Counted from the stretch's first letter, positions 15,502 to 24,068 are shown. The stretch is DNA of 64,000 nt from Archangium sp. (GCA_030681645.1 JAUXRX010000021.1:1-64000); one strand, 5' to 3'. Made by a program: numbers and translations. The notes: generated by a model not told the origin, from the sequence alone.

Positions 15502-16229
15502 CTGGCCCTCCGCGCCTGGCCTCTCGCTCTCGCGATGGTCTTGACCAGGTCCCTGGGGGGCACGGGCTTCTTCATCACCGTCACCGCGCCGGCCGCCGCC
15601 ACCTTCTGCATCAGCTCGGCGACGCTGAAGCCGGACACCGCGATGATCGACACGTCGACCCCGCCGTCCTTGATCTGCTTCGCCAGCTCCGAGCCGGTCA
15701 TGCCGGGCATCACCAGGTCCATCACGCAGACGTCGAACCCGCCGCCCTTGAGCGCGGTCAGGGCTGACGCGCCATCGAACACCACGCTGGCCCGCAGGCC
15801 GGCGGCCTCGAGCGCGCCGGCGGTGGACTCTGCGTCGACCTGCTGATCGTCCACCACCAGCACGGTGGGCTTCCGGGCGGCGCGCAACAGGGTGGCCACC
15901 GCGCCGCTCACGTCGAAGGGCTTGTTCATCACCGTGAAGACGCCTTCCGACATCGCGTCGTCCACCAGCGCCTCGAGCGCGTACGCGGTCATCAACACCA
16001 CCGGCATGTTCGGGTGCTCGGCGCGCACCTTGCGGAACAGGTCGACGCCGTTGAGGCCCGGCATGCGAATGTCGGTGAGCAGCAGGTCGTAGGTGCCCTT
16101 GCTCAGCAGGGCGAGGGCCTCGGCGCCGTTGCTGGCCTCGGCCACCACGAAGCCCTCGAGCTCGAGGTTGGCGGCCAGCGTCACCCGCAGGCCCTCTTCG
16201 TCGTCCACCAGCAGGATGCGGGTCGTCAT
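15498..16229 (-). CDS. Tandem-receiver response regulator (REC-REC)
   Basis: A 243-aa protein made of two CheY-like receivers joined by a short linker. Receiver 1: VDDEEG, phosphoacceptor D53 in LTDIRMPG, T81, K103 in NKPF. Receiver 2: VDDQQ, D171 in VMDLVMPG, S in AVSG, K in KKPV. All key phosphorylation residues are present in both. There is no DNA-binding or enzyme output, so it should act inside a phosphorelay, possibly competing or integrating inputs from the kinases encoded beside it. It overlaps both neighbours by 4 bp. Confidence 0.88.
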   Translation of the reverse strand: MTTRILLVDDEEGLRVTLAANLELEGFVVAEASNGAEALALLSKGTYDLLLTDIRMPGLNGVDLFRKVRAEHPNMPVVLMTAYALEALVDDAMSEGVFTVMNKPFDVSGAVATLLRAARKPTVLVVDDQQVDAESTAGALEAAGLRASVVFDGASALTALKGGGFDVCVMDLVMPGMTGSELAKQIKDGGVDVSIIAVSGFSVAELMQKVAAAGAVTVMKKPVPPRDLVKTIARARGQARRAR

Positions 16230-17605
16230 GCGCTCACTCCGGCCGGGGGCGCCGCGAGGGGCAGCACGATGTGGAACTCGGTGCCGCGGCCCACCGCGCT
16301 GTCCACCGAGATGGTGCCGCCGTGCTTCCTGATCATGTTCGAGACGATGGCCAGGCCCAGGCCGGTGCCCTTGTTCTTGGTGGAGAACAGCGGCTCGAAG
16401 ATCTTCCCCACCACCTCGGCGGGGATGCCGGAGCCGTTGTCCACCACGCGGATCTTCCACGGCGCGCCCTGGCCGCCCTCGGCCACCACCGACACCTCGC
16501 CCCCGCGCTCGGGCATCGCCTCCACCGCGTTCTGCACCAGGTTGATGAGCACCTGGCGGAACTGGTCCTTGTCGAGGCTGGGCACGGGCAGCTCTTCGGG
16601 CACCCTGTTCACCACTGTCACGCCCGCGCGCTGGGGCACCAGCCCGATCGCCTCGTCGACCAGCGGGCGCAGCGGGCAGGGGTTCAAGGCGGGGGCTCGC
16701 TCGCGCGAGAAGTCGAGCAGGTCGCTGATGATCTTCGCGCAGGTGTTGAGCTCGCGTTCCACCAGGCCCACGAACTGGCCCACCCGGGCGTCGGTGGCGA
16801 GCGGGTTGCCAGGCTCGGTCAGGCGCTTGGCGAGGTAGGTGTGGGCGTTGCGCACGGCAGCGAGCGGGTTGCGCAGCTCGTGGCCCACGCTCGCGGCGAG
16901 CTGGCCGACCGCGGCGAGGCGCTCGGACCGGGCCAGCGCCTCGCCGTTCTCCTTGAGCTCGTCGAGCGCGTGCTGCAGGGCCACCGACTTCTCCTCGGCG
17001 ATGGCCTGCCGCTCGGCGATGACGCGCATCTCTTCGAGCCCGCGCAGGCAGGCGAAGACGAGCACCACGTCTTCGAACACCACCCACCCGGCGTGCTCGA
17101 AGAAGCGCCAGGCGGCCGGGTTGGTGATGCCGTACACCGACTCGGGCAGGAACACGCCGCGCAGGAAGTGATCGGCCACCACCACCGCCGTGGCGACGAA
17201 GATGGGCTTGAGGTCCCGGTAGAAGGCGACGAACGCGAGCGAGCCGAAGATGTGGAAGTGGGTCTCGATGCGGCCGCCGGTGAGGTGAATGAGCAACGCG
17301 CCCCACAACATCTGCGCCGCCGCGACGACGTTGCGGGTGAGCGCCGAGCCGGGCTGGGTGAGGGCGAGCCCGATGGGCAGCGCCGAGAGCACGCCCCCCA
17401 GCAGCACCGCCGCCCACAGGTGCATCGAGGCGGTCTGCGTCTTGCCTTCCCAGGCGAGGGGCGAGACCACCAGCGCCACGAAGATGCCGAAGAGCCACTG
17501 GGCCCCCATCAGCACCGCGAAGATGCGCGAGGTGTGCTCGTAGTTTCGAAGGACGGACGCGTCGTACAGCTGCTGCACCCGGGTGGTCATCGTCTGGTCT
17601 TTCAT
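16226..17605 (-). CDS. Membrane sensor histidine kinase with His-rich membrane domain
   Basis: A 459-aa kinase. Residues ~25-200 form about six membrane helices carrying clustered histidines: LIHLTGG, then ETHFHIFGSLAFVAFYRD, DHFLRGVF and EHAGWVVFED, a family I know from other membrane sensors. A coiled coil (about 200-240) leads to the H-box SVGHELRNPLAAV, N-box LINLVQNAVEAM, G1 VDNGSGIP, F-box and G2 KGTGLGLAIV. The histidines could bind metal or haem, which is inference. It is the only membrane-embedded kinase of the operon and so the probable signal input. ATGA overlaps occur at both ends. Confidence 0.88.
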   Translation of the reverse strand: MKDQTMTTRVQQLYDASVLRNYEHTSRIFAVLMGAQWLFGIFVALVVSPLAWEGKTQTASMHLWAAVLLGGVLSALPIGLALTQPGSALTRNVVAAAQMLWGALLIHLTGGRIETHFHIFGSLAFVAFYRDLKPIFVATAVVVADHFLRGVFLPESVYGITNPAAWRFFEHAGWVVFEDVVLVFACLRGLEEMRVIAERQAIAEEKSVALQHALDELKENGEALARSERLAAVGQLAASVGHELRNPLAAVRNAHTYLAKRLTEPGNPLATDARVGQFVGLVERELNTCAKIISDLLDFSRERAPALNPCPLRPLVDEAIGLVPQRAGVTVVNRVPEELPVPSLDKDQFRQVLINLVQNAVEAMPERGGEVSVVAEGGQGAPWKIRVVDNGSGIPAEVVGKIFEPLFSTKNKGTGLGLAIVSNMIRKHGGTISVDSAVGRGTEFHIVLPLAAPPAGVSA

Positions 17606-18021
17606 GCGGGCTTTCGAGCGAGAGAAGGGTTGATGGCCCGCAGCTGCTGCTTGAGGCGGGCAGAGGCCCCGGCGCGGCGCACCAGCTCGATCAGGGCCTG
17701 CGGGTCATACGGCTTGAGCAGGAGCAGGTAGCTCCCATGCACCCTGTCGGTGCGCGACGAGTACTCGCGATAGCCGGTGACGAGCACGCTGCCGAGGTGC
17801 GGGGCCGCCTCGAGCGCGCGCCGCAGCAGCTCGGCGCCCGTCATGCCGGGCATGTTGAAGTCGGTGCAGATGACGTCGAAGGTGCCGCAGCCGAGCGCCG
17901 CCAGGGCGGCTTCACCGCTCGACGCGCTGGTGACCGTGAATTCGTCCGAGAGGAGCGCCTCGGTCGTCTCCACGACCGCTGGCTCGTCATCGACGAGGAG
18001 AACTCGTATCTGCTCTGTCAC
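17602..18021 (-). CDS. Response regulator, first gene of the signalling operon
   Basis: A 139-aa receiver protein: VLLVDDEP, phosphoacceptor Asp in VICTDFNMPGMTG, conserved Thr in VLVTGYRE, Lys in LLKPYDP. The C-terminal ~25 residues are basic and helical (RLKQQLRAINPS) with no known output domain. GTG 18021 is chosen since GAGAGG sits seven bases upstream and the receiver fold starts a few residues later. Its stop overlaps the ATG of the membrane kinase. A promoter for the operon should lie in the 288 bp upstream. Confidence 0.88.
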   Translation of the reverse strand: MTEQIRVLLVDDEPAVVETTEALLSDEFTVTSASSGEAALAALGCGTFDVICTDFNMPGMTGAELLRRALEAAPHLGSVLVTGYREYSSRTDRVHGSYLLLLKPYDPQALIELVRRAGASARLKQQLRAINPSLARKPA

Positions 18022-18309
18022 TGGGCAACCTCTCGACTTCCCGGGTGCCCCCGATTTACCGCCGCTCGCCTCAATCGAGCCACGCCACTGAACACTGCCA
18101 CCGGCCACGCGTGAGCAAACGAACCGGGGGGGCCCACGCAAATGAGAGTGTGACGCGGTTCTTCAGAAGCAGGCAACCGGTGAAAAACCACCCACCCTCG
18201 CTGACATTTGCGCGCGGTGAAACTTTCGCCTCGCCCGGAAACTCCCGGCGCGAAGCGACGACGGGAAGTCCCTGCGCGGGGCACCTGAGCTTGGTTGTAG
18301 GTTGGCGCC
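18022..18309. promoter_or_regulatory. Divergent intergenic region, signalling operon / Ser-Thr kinase
   Basis: 288 bp between two GTG starts pointing apart. It must drive the seven-gene operon (-) and the kinase gene (+). It is visibly less GC-rich than the genes (for example GAAACTTTCGCC near 18220). No clear operator palindrome was recognised. Confidence 0.4.
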
Positions 18310-19713
18310 GTGCTTCTCGCTGGCCGGTACGAGCTCAGAGAACGCCTCGGGGAAGGGGGCATGGCCGAGGTGTGGCTGGCCACCGCGCACGGCGAGGCGG
18401 GCTTCACCCGGCGGGTGGCGATCAAGCAGCTCTTCCCCCGCGACGGTGACGGCGGCGCGTTCGAGCGCATGTTCCTCGACGAGGCGCGCATCACCAGCCG
18501 GCTGCACCACGCGTCGATCGTCTCCATCCTGGACTTCGGCGTCGAGGACGGACGGCCCTTCCAGGTGCTCGAGCTGGTCGAGGGCTTCGACGCGTGGCGG
18601 TTGGTGAAGTGGGGCCGCGAGCAGGGCAAGCCGTTGCCGGTGGGGCTGGCGCTGCACCTCTGCGCGGTGGTGGGGCACGCGCTGCACTTCGCGCACGTGG
18701 CGGTGGACGACGAGGGCGCGCCGCTGCGCATCGTGCACCGCGACGTGAGCCCGCAGAACGTGCTCGTCTCGCGCAGCGGTGACGTGAAGCTCTCTGACTT
18801 CGGCATCGCCTTCGCCGAGGGCCGCGCCGAGAAGACGGTGGGCGGCGTCGCGCGCGGAAAGCCGGCGTACATGGCGCCCGAGCAGGCGGTGCGCGGCGCG
18901 ATGGACGGGCGCACCGACGTGTTCGGCCTGGGGTGCGTGCTGCACGCGCTGCTGGCGGGCGAGAGCGCGCTGCGCGACGAGAACTCGCTGGTCGATCTCC
19001 TCGCCGGAGTGGAGCTGAAGCTCGACCCTTCGCTGCCCGGGCCGGTGCGCGAGGTGATCGCCCGCGCCACCCGCAGGAACAAGGCCGAGCGCTACGACAC
19101 CGCCGAGGCGATGGCGCTCGCCTGCACCCAGCTCATCCCGGCCTTCCTCGCCGACGAGCCGCGCACTGCCTTGAGCCAGTGGGTGAAGCAGATCTCTCCT
19201 GTGGCCACCGTTCACCCCGAGCGCAGTCGAGGGGCCACGCCGAAGCCGAAGCGCCGCTGGTGGCCGCTGGCAGCGCTGGCCACGGTGCCAGTCATCGTCG
19301 CCATCGCAGTGGTCTCCCGCTCCCCCGGGGGTGAAACCGCCACGCCCGCCCGCGACTCCCCGCCGGCTGAACGGGTCGAGCCGGCTCCGGTCACGCCGAG
19401 CGGAGTCGAGGCGCCCGCGGTGCTCCCCGCCGTCGAGCCTCCGAAGCCGGCGCCTGCGCTGGTGGTGAAGAAGCCCGCCCCGCCCGCGGCCCCCCTGGTG
19501 ACCGGCGTGCTCACCATCGGAGGCGAGTCGCTGCTGCGCGGCGAGGTCTTCATCGACGGCGTCTCGCGTGGCTTCGCGCCCACGCGTCTCGAGCTTCCCG
19601 TCGGCCCGCATCGGGTGGAGGTCATCGGCCGCGACGGCGTGAGGCGCGGGCCCCGCGAGCTGACGGTGAGCCGGCAACACACCCAGTCCTCCCCGCTCGC
19701 ATGGGAAGAGTGA
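18310..19713 (+). CDS. Membrane Ser/Thr protein kinase with PEGA-like tail
   Basis: A 467-aa Hanks-type kinase. The kinase domain (about 5-275) shows the Gly loop LGEGGMAEVW, VAIK lysine, catalytic HRDVSPQN, DFG in LSDFGIA and MAPEQ. A basic stretch then a membrane helix (WPLAALATVPVIVAIAVV, about 315-333) precedes a Pro-rich linker and a PEGA-like domain (EVFIDGVSRGFAPTRLELPVG). Start is GTG 18310. Two copies of the dispersed DNA repeat lie in the juxtamembrane and linker regions and are translated in different frames: TVHPERSRG and VTPSGVEA. Substrate unknown; the nearby FHA activator type could be one. Confidence 0.92.
   Translation: MLLAGRYELRERLGEGGMAEVWLATAHGEAGFTRRVAIKQLFPRDGDGGAFERMFLDEARITSRLHHASIVSILDFGVEDGRPFQVLELVEGFDAWRLVKWGREQGKPLPVGLALHLCAVVGHALHFAHVAVDDEGAPLRIVHRDVSPQNVLVSRSGDVKLSDFGIAFAEGRAEKTVGGVARGKPAYMAPEQAVRGAMDGRTDVFGLGCVLHALLAGESALRDENSLVDLLAGVELKLDPSLPGPVREVIARATRRNKAERYDTAEAMALACTQLIPAFLADEPRTALSQWVKQISPVATVHPERSRGATPKPKRRWWPLAALATVPVIVAIAVVSRSPGGETATPARDSPPAERVEPAPVTPSGVEAPAVLPAVEPPKPAPALVVKKPAPPAAPLVTGVLTIGGESLLRGEVFIDGVSRGFAPTRLELPVGPHRVEVIGRDGVRRGPRELTVSRQHTQSSPLAWEE
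19208..19234 (+). repeat. Dispersed short repeat inside the kinase gene, copy A
   Basis: Core CCCCGAGCGCAGTCGAGG, read as VHPERSRG just before the membrane helix. Confidence 0.8.
19387..19413 (+). repeat. Dispersed short repeat inside the kinase gene, copy B
   Basis: Core CGCCGAGCGGAGTCGAGG, read in another frame as VTPSGVEA within the Pro-rich linker. Confidence 0.8.
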
Positions 19714-19748
19714 GCGACCCGCGCGCCTTTGTGTGCCATCACCTCTCG

Positions 19749-20114
19749 ATGAACCCGAAAGTGGTCGAGCCGGTCAAAGAGAAGCTGTTCGTGAAGGAAC
19801 TCGTCGAGAAGGACTACGACGCCGAAGTCCTCAAGGCGACCGAGCCGGTGGCGCTCGACTTCTATTCCGCCGACAGCGCGCCCTGCGCCACGCTCGCGCC
19901 GCGCTACGGCGCCGTCGCCGAGAAGTTCGACGGGAAGATCAAGTTCTACAAGATCCTCCGCGGCGCGAACGAGGCGCTGGCCAAACAGCTCAACGTCACC
20001 GCCAGCCCCACCCTGCTCTTCTTCAAGAACGGCAAGGAGCTCGGTGAGCGCCTCAGCGGCGACGACATCAAGCGCACCTCGCTCAAGGCGTCGGTCGAAG
20101 CCCTGCTCAAATAG
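19749..20114 (+). CDS. Thioredoxin-fold protein with a one-cysteine active site
   Basis: A 121-aa thioredoxin-like protein without signal peptide. The fold is clear: PVALDFYSA strand, then DSAPCATLAP where thioredoxins have WCGPCKMLAP, and the cis-Pro loop ASPTLLFFKNGKELGE. The Trp and first Cys of WCGPC are replaced (by Asp and Ser), leaving a single Cys, so ordinary dithiol exchange is unlikely; a monothiol, chaperone-like or scaffolding role is possible. ATG 19749 was preferred to one at 19701 that overlaps the kinase 3' end; neither has a strong ribosome site. Confidence 0.8.
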   Translation: MNPKVVEPVKEKLFVKELVEKDYDAEVLKATEPVALDFYSADSAPCATLAPRYGAVAEKFDGKIKFYKILRGANEALAKQLNVTASPTLLFFKNGKELGERLSGDDIKRTSLKASVEALLK

Positions 20115-20201
20115 GCGGGCCCGGGGGCTCCATTCACACGCAGGTGTCACCGCCGGGCAGAGGCGATGGGGGAAGTGCGTCGAACGTGCGTTCAATGGGG
20201 C

Positions 20202-21317
20202 ATGACGAACCGCCCGACCTTCAACACAGACGACACCTCCTTCAAGGTCGACCTCCGCACCCGCGTCGACGCGTACTTCACCCGGACCGGCAAGAGCCGC
20301 CACGCCGACGGGCGGATGATCGCCAAGACCATCGCCTTCTTCGGCGCGGGCCTCGGGTTGATGACTTTGCTGATCAGCGGCGTGCTGCCCGCGCTCGCCG
20401 CCCTGCCGGTGGTGATGGTGCTGGGGCTGGTGATCGCGGGCCTGGGCTTCAACGTCGGCCACGACGCGGTGCACGGCGCGTACTCCGGCAACCGGAGCGT
20501 GAACAAGGTGCTGGGCTTCGTCTTCGACGTGCTCGGCGCCAGCTCGTACAACTGGTCACGCGCGCACAACATCGTGCACCACACCTTCACCAACGTGCCG
20601 GGCACCGATCATGATCTCGAGCCGGGGCCGTTCCTGCTGCTGCACCCCCGCCCGAAGCCGCCGCTGATCTACCGGCTGCAGCACCTGTTCGCGTTTCCGC
20701 TCTACGCGTTCACGATGATCGTCTGGGTGTTCAAGAAGGACTTCGTGCAGATCTTCGATCGCACCATGACGGGGCGCGCCGCGACGAAGGGCGGGGTGGC
20801 GTCGATGGTGCTGGGCAAGCTGCTTCACTTCTCGATCTTCCTCGGGCTGCCGATGCTGCTCGCGCCGTACGCCTGGTGGGTGGTGCTGGTGGGCTACGCG
20901 GTGATGCTCGCCTCGGTGGGCTTCACCCTGGCGGTGGTGTTCCAGCTCGCGCACGTGGTGGAGGGCCCGCAGTTCCCCGCGCCCGATGCAGCCGGCCGGC
21001 TCGCCGACGGCTGGGCCACGCACCAGCTTCGCACCACCGCCAACTTCTCGCAGGGCAGCGCGCTGGCCTCGTTCTTCCTCGGTGGGCTCAACAACCAGAT
21101 CGAGCATCACCTGCTGCCAGGCATCTGCCACATCCACTACGCCGCGCTGGCGCCGTTGGTGCGGGAGTGCGCGAGCGATCACGGGTTGCCGTACCTGACC
21201 TCGGGCACGTTCTTCGAGGCGCTCGCCTCTCACATCCGCACGCTGTACCGGCTCGGCCGTCCCATCCGGGCTCCCGCGCAGCGCCTGGGGGCATTGACGC
21301 CACTCGTCGCGGCGTGA
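20202..21317 (+). CDS. Membrane fatty-acid desaturase (front-end / acyl-lipid type)
   Basis: A 371-aa integral membrane di-iron desaturase. Three histidine boxes are present: HDAVH (about 88), HNIVHH (about 125) and QIEHH (about 306). A glutamine opening the third box is typical of front-end (delta-5/6) and linoleoyl-type desaturases. Hydrophobic pairs at about 44-88 and 215-255 fit four membrane spans. It introduces a cis double bond into membrane acyl chains using oxygen and an external electron donor. No cytochrome b5 domain is fused. GGGG just before ATG 20202 supports this start. Confidence 0.9.
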   Translation: MTNRPTFNTDDTSFKVDLRTRVDAYFTRTGKSRHADGRMIAKTIAFFGAGLGLMTLLISGVLPALAALPVVMVLGLVIAGLGFNVGHDAVHGAYSGNRSVNKVLGFVFDVLGASSYNWSRAHNIVHHTFTNVPGTDHDLEPGPFLLLHPRPKPPLIYRLQHLFAFPLYAFTMIVWVFKKDFVQIFDRTMTGRAATKGGVASMVLGKLLHFSIFLGLPMLLAPYAWWVVLVGYAVMLASVGFTLAVVFQLAHVVEGPQFPAPDAAGRLADGWATHQLRTTANFSQGSALASFFLGGLNNQIEHHLLPGICHIHYAALAPLVRECASDHGLPYLTSGTFFEALASHIRTLYRLGRPIRAPAQRLGALTPLVAA

Positions 21318-21319
21318 GC

Positions 21320-21757
21320 TCAGGGGAGGCGCCGCGGCCGAAGGGAACGGCCCACGAGCAGGCCGATCCGTCCCATCACCACCGGCAGGGGAAGACTCAG
21401 GGCCAGGCTCAGCGGCCAGGAGAGAACCGGGGCGGCCTGCACGGCGACGAACGAGGCAGCCGCGACGAGCGCGATCGACGCCAGGCCCCGGTAGGCCGCG
21501 TGCCATTGGGCCTGCTCGTTGCGGGCGGCCAGCGCCAGCTTGCGCGCCAACGAGGCGACCCGTTCCTGCGCCACCCGCCGCTGCAGTTCGGCCCGCCGGG
21601 CCCCCAGGGCGTGCACCTCGACCTGGAGGGAAGCCACCGCTTCGGCCACCTCCTCGGACACCTGCGCCAGCGAGATGGCGCGCCGCTGCCGGGCCGCGCG
21701 CAGCACCACCTGCAGGCGCTCGAAGTCACACCTCAGCTCGCGGCCCTCATCGCTCAT
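21320..21757 (-). CDS. Small membrane protein with coiled coil
   Basis: A 145-aa protein: the first ~80 residues are helical and charged (LRCDFERLQVVLRAARQRR, then LQVEVHALGARRAELQRRVA), followed by two hydrophobic helices (about 92-112 and 116-136) and a basic end. It overlaps the end of the upstream gene by 11 bp. The upstream protein has the same order of coiled coil then two helices, so the two are probably related partners. A TTG at 21781 is an alternative start. I do not recognise a family; convergent with the desaturase gene. Confidence 0.6.
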   Translation of the reverse strand: MSDEGRELRCDFERLQVVLRAARQRRAISLAQVSEEVAEAVASLQVEVHALGARRAELQRRVAQERVASLARKLALAARNEQAQWHAAYRGLASIALVAAASFVAVQAAPVLSWPLSLALSLPLPVVMGRIGLLVGRSLRPRRLP

Positions 21758-22112
21758 GGAGGAAGCCCCAGAGCGCGGCAATCGCCGTCACCAGCGCAGC
21801 GCCCAGCAGCACCCGGGGCCCGGTGTCCCGGAGGTTGCCGCAGAGCGCCACCAGGCAGCCGACGCAGAGGGCGAACCCGCTCACGCGCAGCACCGTCAGC
21901 GCGGGGGGGGAGGGTCCCTCGCCGCGTCCGTCCGCCGAGAGCCGGGCCCACTGCCTCTCGAGCTCGAGCAGTTCGTCCACGAGCTGATCGCGTGGTCTCT
22001 CGAGCGCTCTCTGCGGCGCGCGCAGCGGCTCTTCCCGGGACGCGATCTCGGACTCCAGCGCAGCGACTTGCTGTCGGAGAACCGCCAGGTCCGCTCTCAA
22101 TTCGTCCGTCAC
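21747..22112 (-). CDS. Small membrane protein with coiled coil
   Basis: A 121-aa protein with a coiled coil (about 2-55; LRADLAVLRQQVAALESEI) and two hydrophobic helices at the end (LRVSGFALCVGCLVALCG and LLGAALVTAIAALWGFL). GTG 22112 has an excellent ribosome site (GGAGGG four bases upstream). It is co-transcribed with the next small membrane protein, which shares its layout. No family was recognised; a membrane-associated pair is the most that can be inferred. Confidence 0.65.
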   Translation of the reverse strand: MTDELRADLAVLRQQVAALESEIASREEPLRAPQRALERPRDQLVDELLELERQWARLSADGRGEGPSPPALTVLRVSGFALCVGCLVALCGNLRDTGPRVLLGAALVTAIAALWGFLHER

Positions 22113-22233
22113 CGTTCCCTCCGACTCAGCTCGGGCGTGAGGAAGCAACCTCAAGGCAGCTCTACGAAACCCACGGGCATCCTCGCCGATCTGTCGGGCG
22201 CTGAGCGCCTCTCGGCGCTACTGCGTGCACTCG

Positions 22234-23220
22234 ATGAGAAGTGACCTGCCGCCCCTGTCAGTGCTCGACCTCGCGCCCGTGCTCGAGGGCTCCGACGCCA
22301 CCGCCTCGTTTCGCAACACCCTCGACCTCGCCCAGCACGCGGAGAAGTGGGGCTACCGGCGCTACTGGCTGGCCGAGCACCACAACATGCCGGGCATCGC
22401 CTCGGCCGCCACCTCGGTGTTGATCGGCTACGTGGCCGCGGGCACGAGCACCATCCGGGTCGGCGCGGGCGGGGTGATGCTGCCCAACCACGCGCCGCTG
22501 ATCATCGCCGAGCAGTACGGCACCCTGACCGCGCTCTTCCCCGGACGGATCGACCTCGGCGTCGGGCGCGCGCCGGGAACCGATCAGCTCACCGCCCGCG
22601 CGCTGCGCCGCGACGAAGCGAACGCCGACGCGTTCCCCGCCGACGTGCAGGAGTTGCTGCACTGGTTCTCGGCAGAGGCGCCCGGGCAGAAGGTGCGCGC
22701 CGTGCCCGGAGCGGGCCTGCAGGTGCCGGTGTGGATCCTCGGGTCGAGTCTCTTCGGCGCGCAGCTCGCCGCGGCGCTGGGGCTGCCGTACGCGTTCGCC
22801 TCGCACTTCGCTCCCGATGCGCTCGACCAGGCCCTCGCGATCTACCGCGAGCGGTACCAACCGTCGGAAGCCCACCCCCGGCCGCACGCGATGGTGGCCT
22901 TCAACGTCATCGCCGCAGACACCGATGCCGAGGCGCGCAGGTTGTTCACCTCGGCGCAGCGGCAGTTCGTCAACCTGCGCCGGGGCACTCCGGGAAAGCT
23001 GCAGGCGCCCGTCGATGCGCTCGACCTGTCGGCCGCGGAGGAGGCGATGCTCGACCACGTCTTGTCCTGCCGCGCGGTGGGCGCCCCAGACACGGTGCGC
23101 CGGAAGCTGGACGCCTTCATCGCGCGCACGCAGCCGGACGAGCTGATCATCACCGGGCAGATCTTCGACCACGCGGCGCGGTTGAGATCGTTCGAGCTGC
23201 TCGCGGGGCTGTCGGGGTGA
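22234..23220 (+). CDS. Luciferase-like flavin-dependent monooxygenase
   Basis: A 328-aa LLM-class oxidoreductase. Family marks: LSVLDLAPV at the N-terminus, YWLAEHHNMPGIASAATSVL, VRVGAGGVMLPNHAPLIIAEQYGTL (seen here as RVGAGGVMLPNHAPL), and DLGVGRAPGTD. These resemble the YhbW-type branch that uses reduced FMN and oxygen. The substrate is not predictable. ATG 22234 or GTG 22225 could be the start; neither has a clear ribosome site. The divergent neighbour is the small membrane-protein pair. Confidence 0.88.
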   Translation: MRSDLPPLSVLDLAPVLEGSDATASFRNTLDLAQHAEKWGYRRYWLAEHHNMPGIASAATSVLIGYVAAGTSTIRVGAGGVMLPNHAPLIIAEQYGTLTALFPGRIDLGVGRAPGTDQLTARALRRDEANADAFPADVQELLHWFSAEAPGQKVRAVPGAGLQVPVWILGSSLFGAQLAAALGLPYAFASHFAPDALDQALAIYRERYQPSEAHPRPHAMVAFNVIAADTDAEARRLFTSAQRQFVNLRRGTPGKLQAPVDALDLSAAEEAMLDHVLSCRAVGAPDTVRRKLDAFIARTQPDELIITGQIFDHAARLRSFELLAGLSG

Positions 23221-23230
23221 ACGGCCGAGC

Positions 23231-23419
23231 GTGGGCTTCGCGCTGAAAGAAGGAGCGGGGCAGGTGCACGTCTCGGGCGAAGGCCGCTTCAGCTACGACT
23301 CGAAGAAGGACCTGCGCGTCGAGGGGCGGCTGCACGTCGACGGGAACGTGGGCGGCGGGGTGAAGCTGGCGAAGGCCGTCACCATCAACCGGAAGAGCGG
23401 CGTCGCCGTTCAGCGCTGA
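23231..23419 (+). CDS. Short ORF, possibly a C-terminal fragment
   Basis: A 62-aa reading frame from GTG 23231 with plausible beta-rich sequence (QVHVSGEGRFSYDSKKDLRV, then EGRLHVDGNVGGGVKLAK). It begins 10 bp after the monooxygenase stop. It looks like the tail of a larger secreted or toxin-type protein rather than a complete one, so it may be a remnant. No family recognised. Confidence 0.35.
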   Translation: MGFALKEGAGQVHVSGEGRFSYDSKKDLRVEGRLHVDGNVGGGVKLAKAVTINRKSGVAVQR

Positions 23420-23456
23420 GGGTCACTCCTCGCCCGAACCGAGTTATGAGCGACTG

Positions 23457-23930
23457 GTGAAGAAGCAGCCCTCCCGCCAGGCGTTGAAGGCCGAGTTGCT
23501 GGCCACACTGGAGCAGACGCTCGCCACCCTCGAGGCGGCCCATGCAGACGCGCGCGCAGGCGCGACGCACGAGCAGGCCAGGCCCGAGAACGACAAGGAC
23601 ACGCGTGCGCTCGAGCAGAGCTACCTCGCGCGCGGGCAGGCGCTGCGCATCGAGACCCTGAAGTCAGGCATCGCCGCGCTGAGCTCCATGAGCCTCGCGG
23701 ACGGAGCGGTGGGCCGCCTGGGCGCGCTCATCGACGCTGAGGAGGACGACGCCGAGGTCTGCTTCTTCCTCGCGCCCGAGGGCGGTGGGACGAAGCTGAA
23801 GGGCGGGGTGCAGGTGGTGACGCCGGCGTCTCCTCTGGGGCGGGCGCTGCTGGGCAAACGTGCGGGCGACGAGGTCGAGCTCAAGCTCGCCGGGAAGACC
23901 CGCGTGCTGGCGGTGCTCGGGGTCTGCTGA
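23457..23930 (+). CDS. GreA/GreB-family elongation-factor-like protein
   Basis: A 157-aa protein with an N-terminal helical part and a C-terminal Gre-type domain: CFFLAPEGGGTKL then VVTPASPLGRALLGKRAGDEVEL, the hallmark of the FKBP-like Gre C-terminus that binds RNA polymerase. The N-terminal coiled coil is short and lacks an obvious acidic tip motif, so it may compete with true Gre factors rather than trigger RNA cleavage. GTG 23457 is the likely start. It is followed by a dispersed repeat and a short tandem duplication. Confidence 0.75.
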   Translation: MKKQPSRQALKAELLATLEQTLATLEAAHADARAGATHEQARPENDKDTRALEQSYLARGQALRIETLKSGIAALSSMSLADGAVGRLGALIDAEEDDAEVCFFLAPEGGGTKLKGGVQVVTPASPLGRALLGKRAGDEVELKLAGKTRVLAVLGVC

Positions 23931-23946
23931 GCCCACCGGGAAGACG

Positions 23947-23973
23947 CCCCTCGACTCCGCTCGGGGTGAACGG
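23947..23973 (-). repeat. Dispersed short repeat (reverse orientation)
   Basis: The reverse complement of the family core, CCTCGACTCCGCTCGGGG followed by TGAACGG, lies 17 bp after the Gre-like gene. Confidence 0.8.
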
Positions 23974-23975
23974 TC

Positions 23976-24015
23976 GTGGGTGAACGCGTGAGTTCGTGGC
24001 TGAACGCGTGAGTTC
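23976..24015. repeat. 20-bp tandem duplication
   Basis: GTGGGTGAACGCGTGAGTTC (23976-23995) is followed directly by a copy with one change (23996-24015). It abuts the dispersed repeat. Confidence 0.85.
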
Positions 24016-24068
24016 GAACGACCTCGAACGCGCGGAACGGTCGGAGGTTCGGGGGCGTCCGAGCGCAC

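Noticed and set aside
23931..24068. Possible tRNA-like GAGTTCGAAC segment
   Set aside because: No cloverleaf can be drawn; it is part of a 20-bp tandem duplication.
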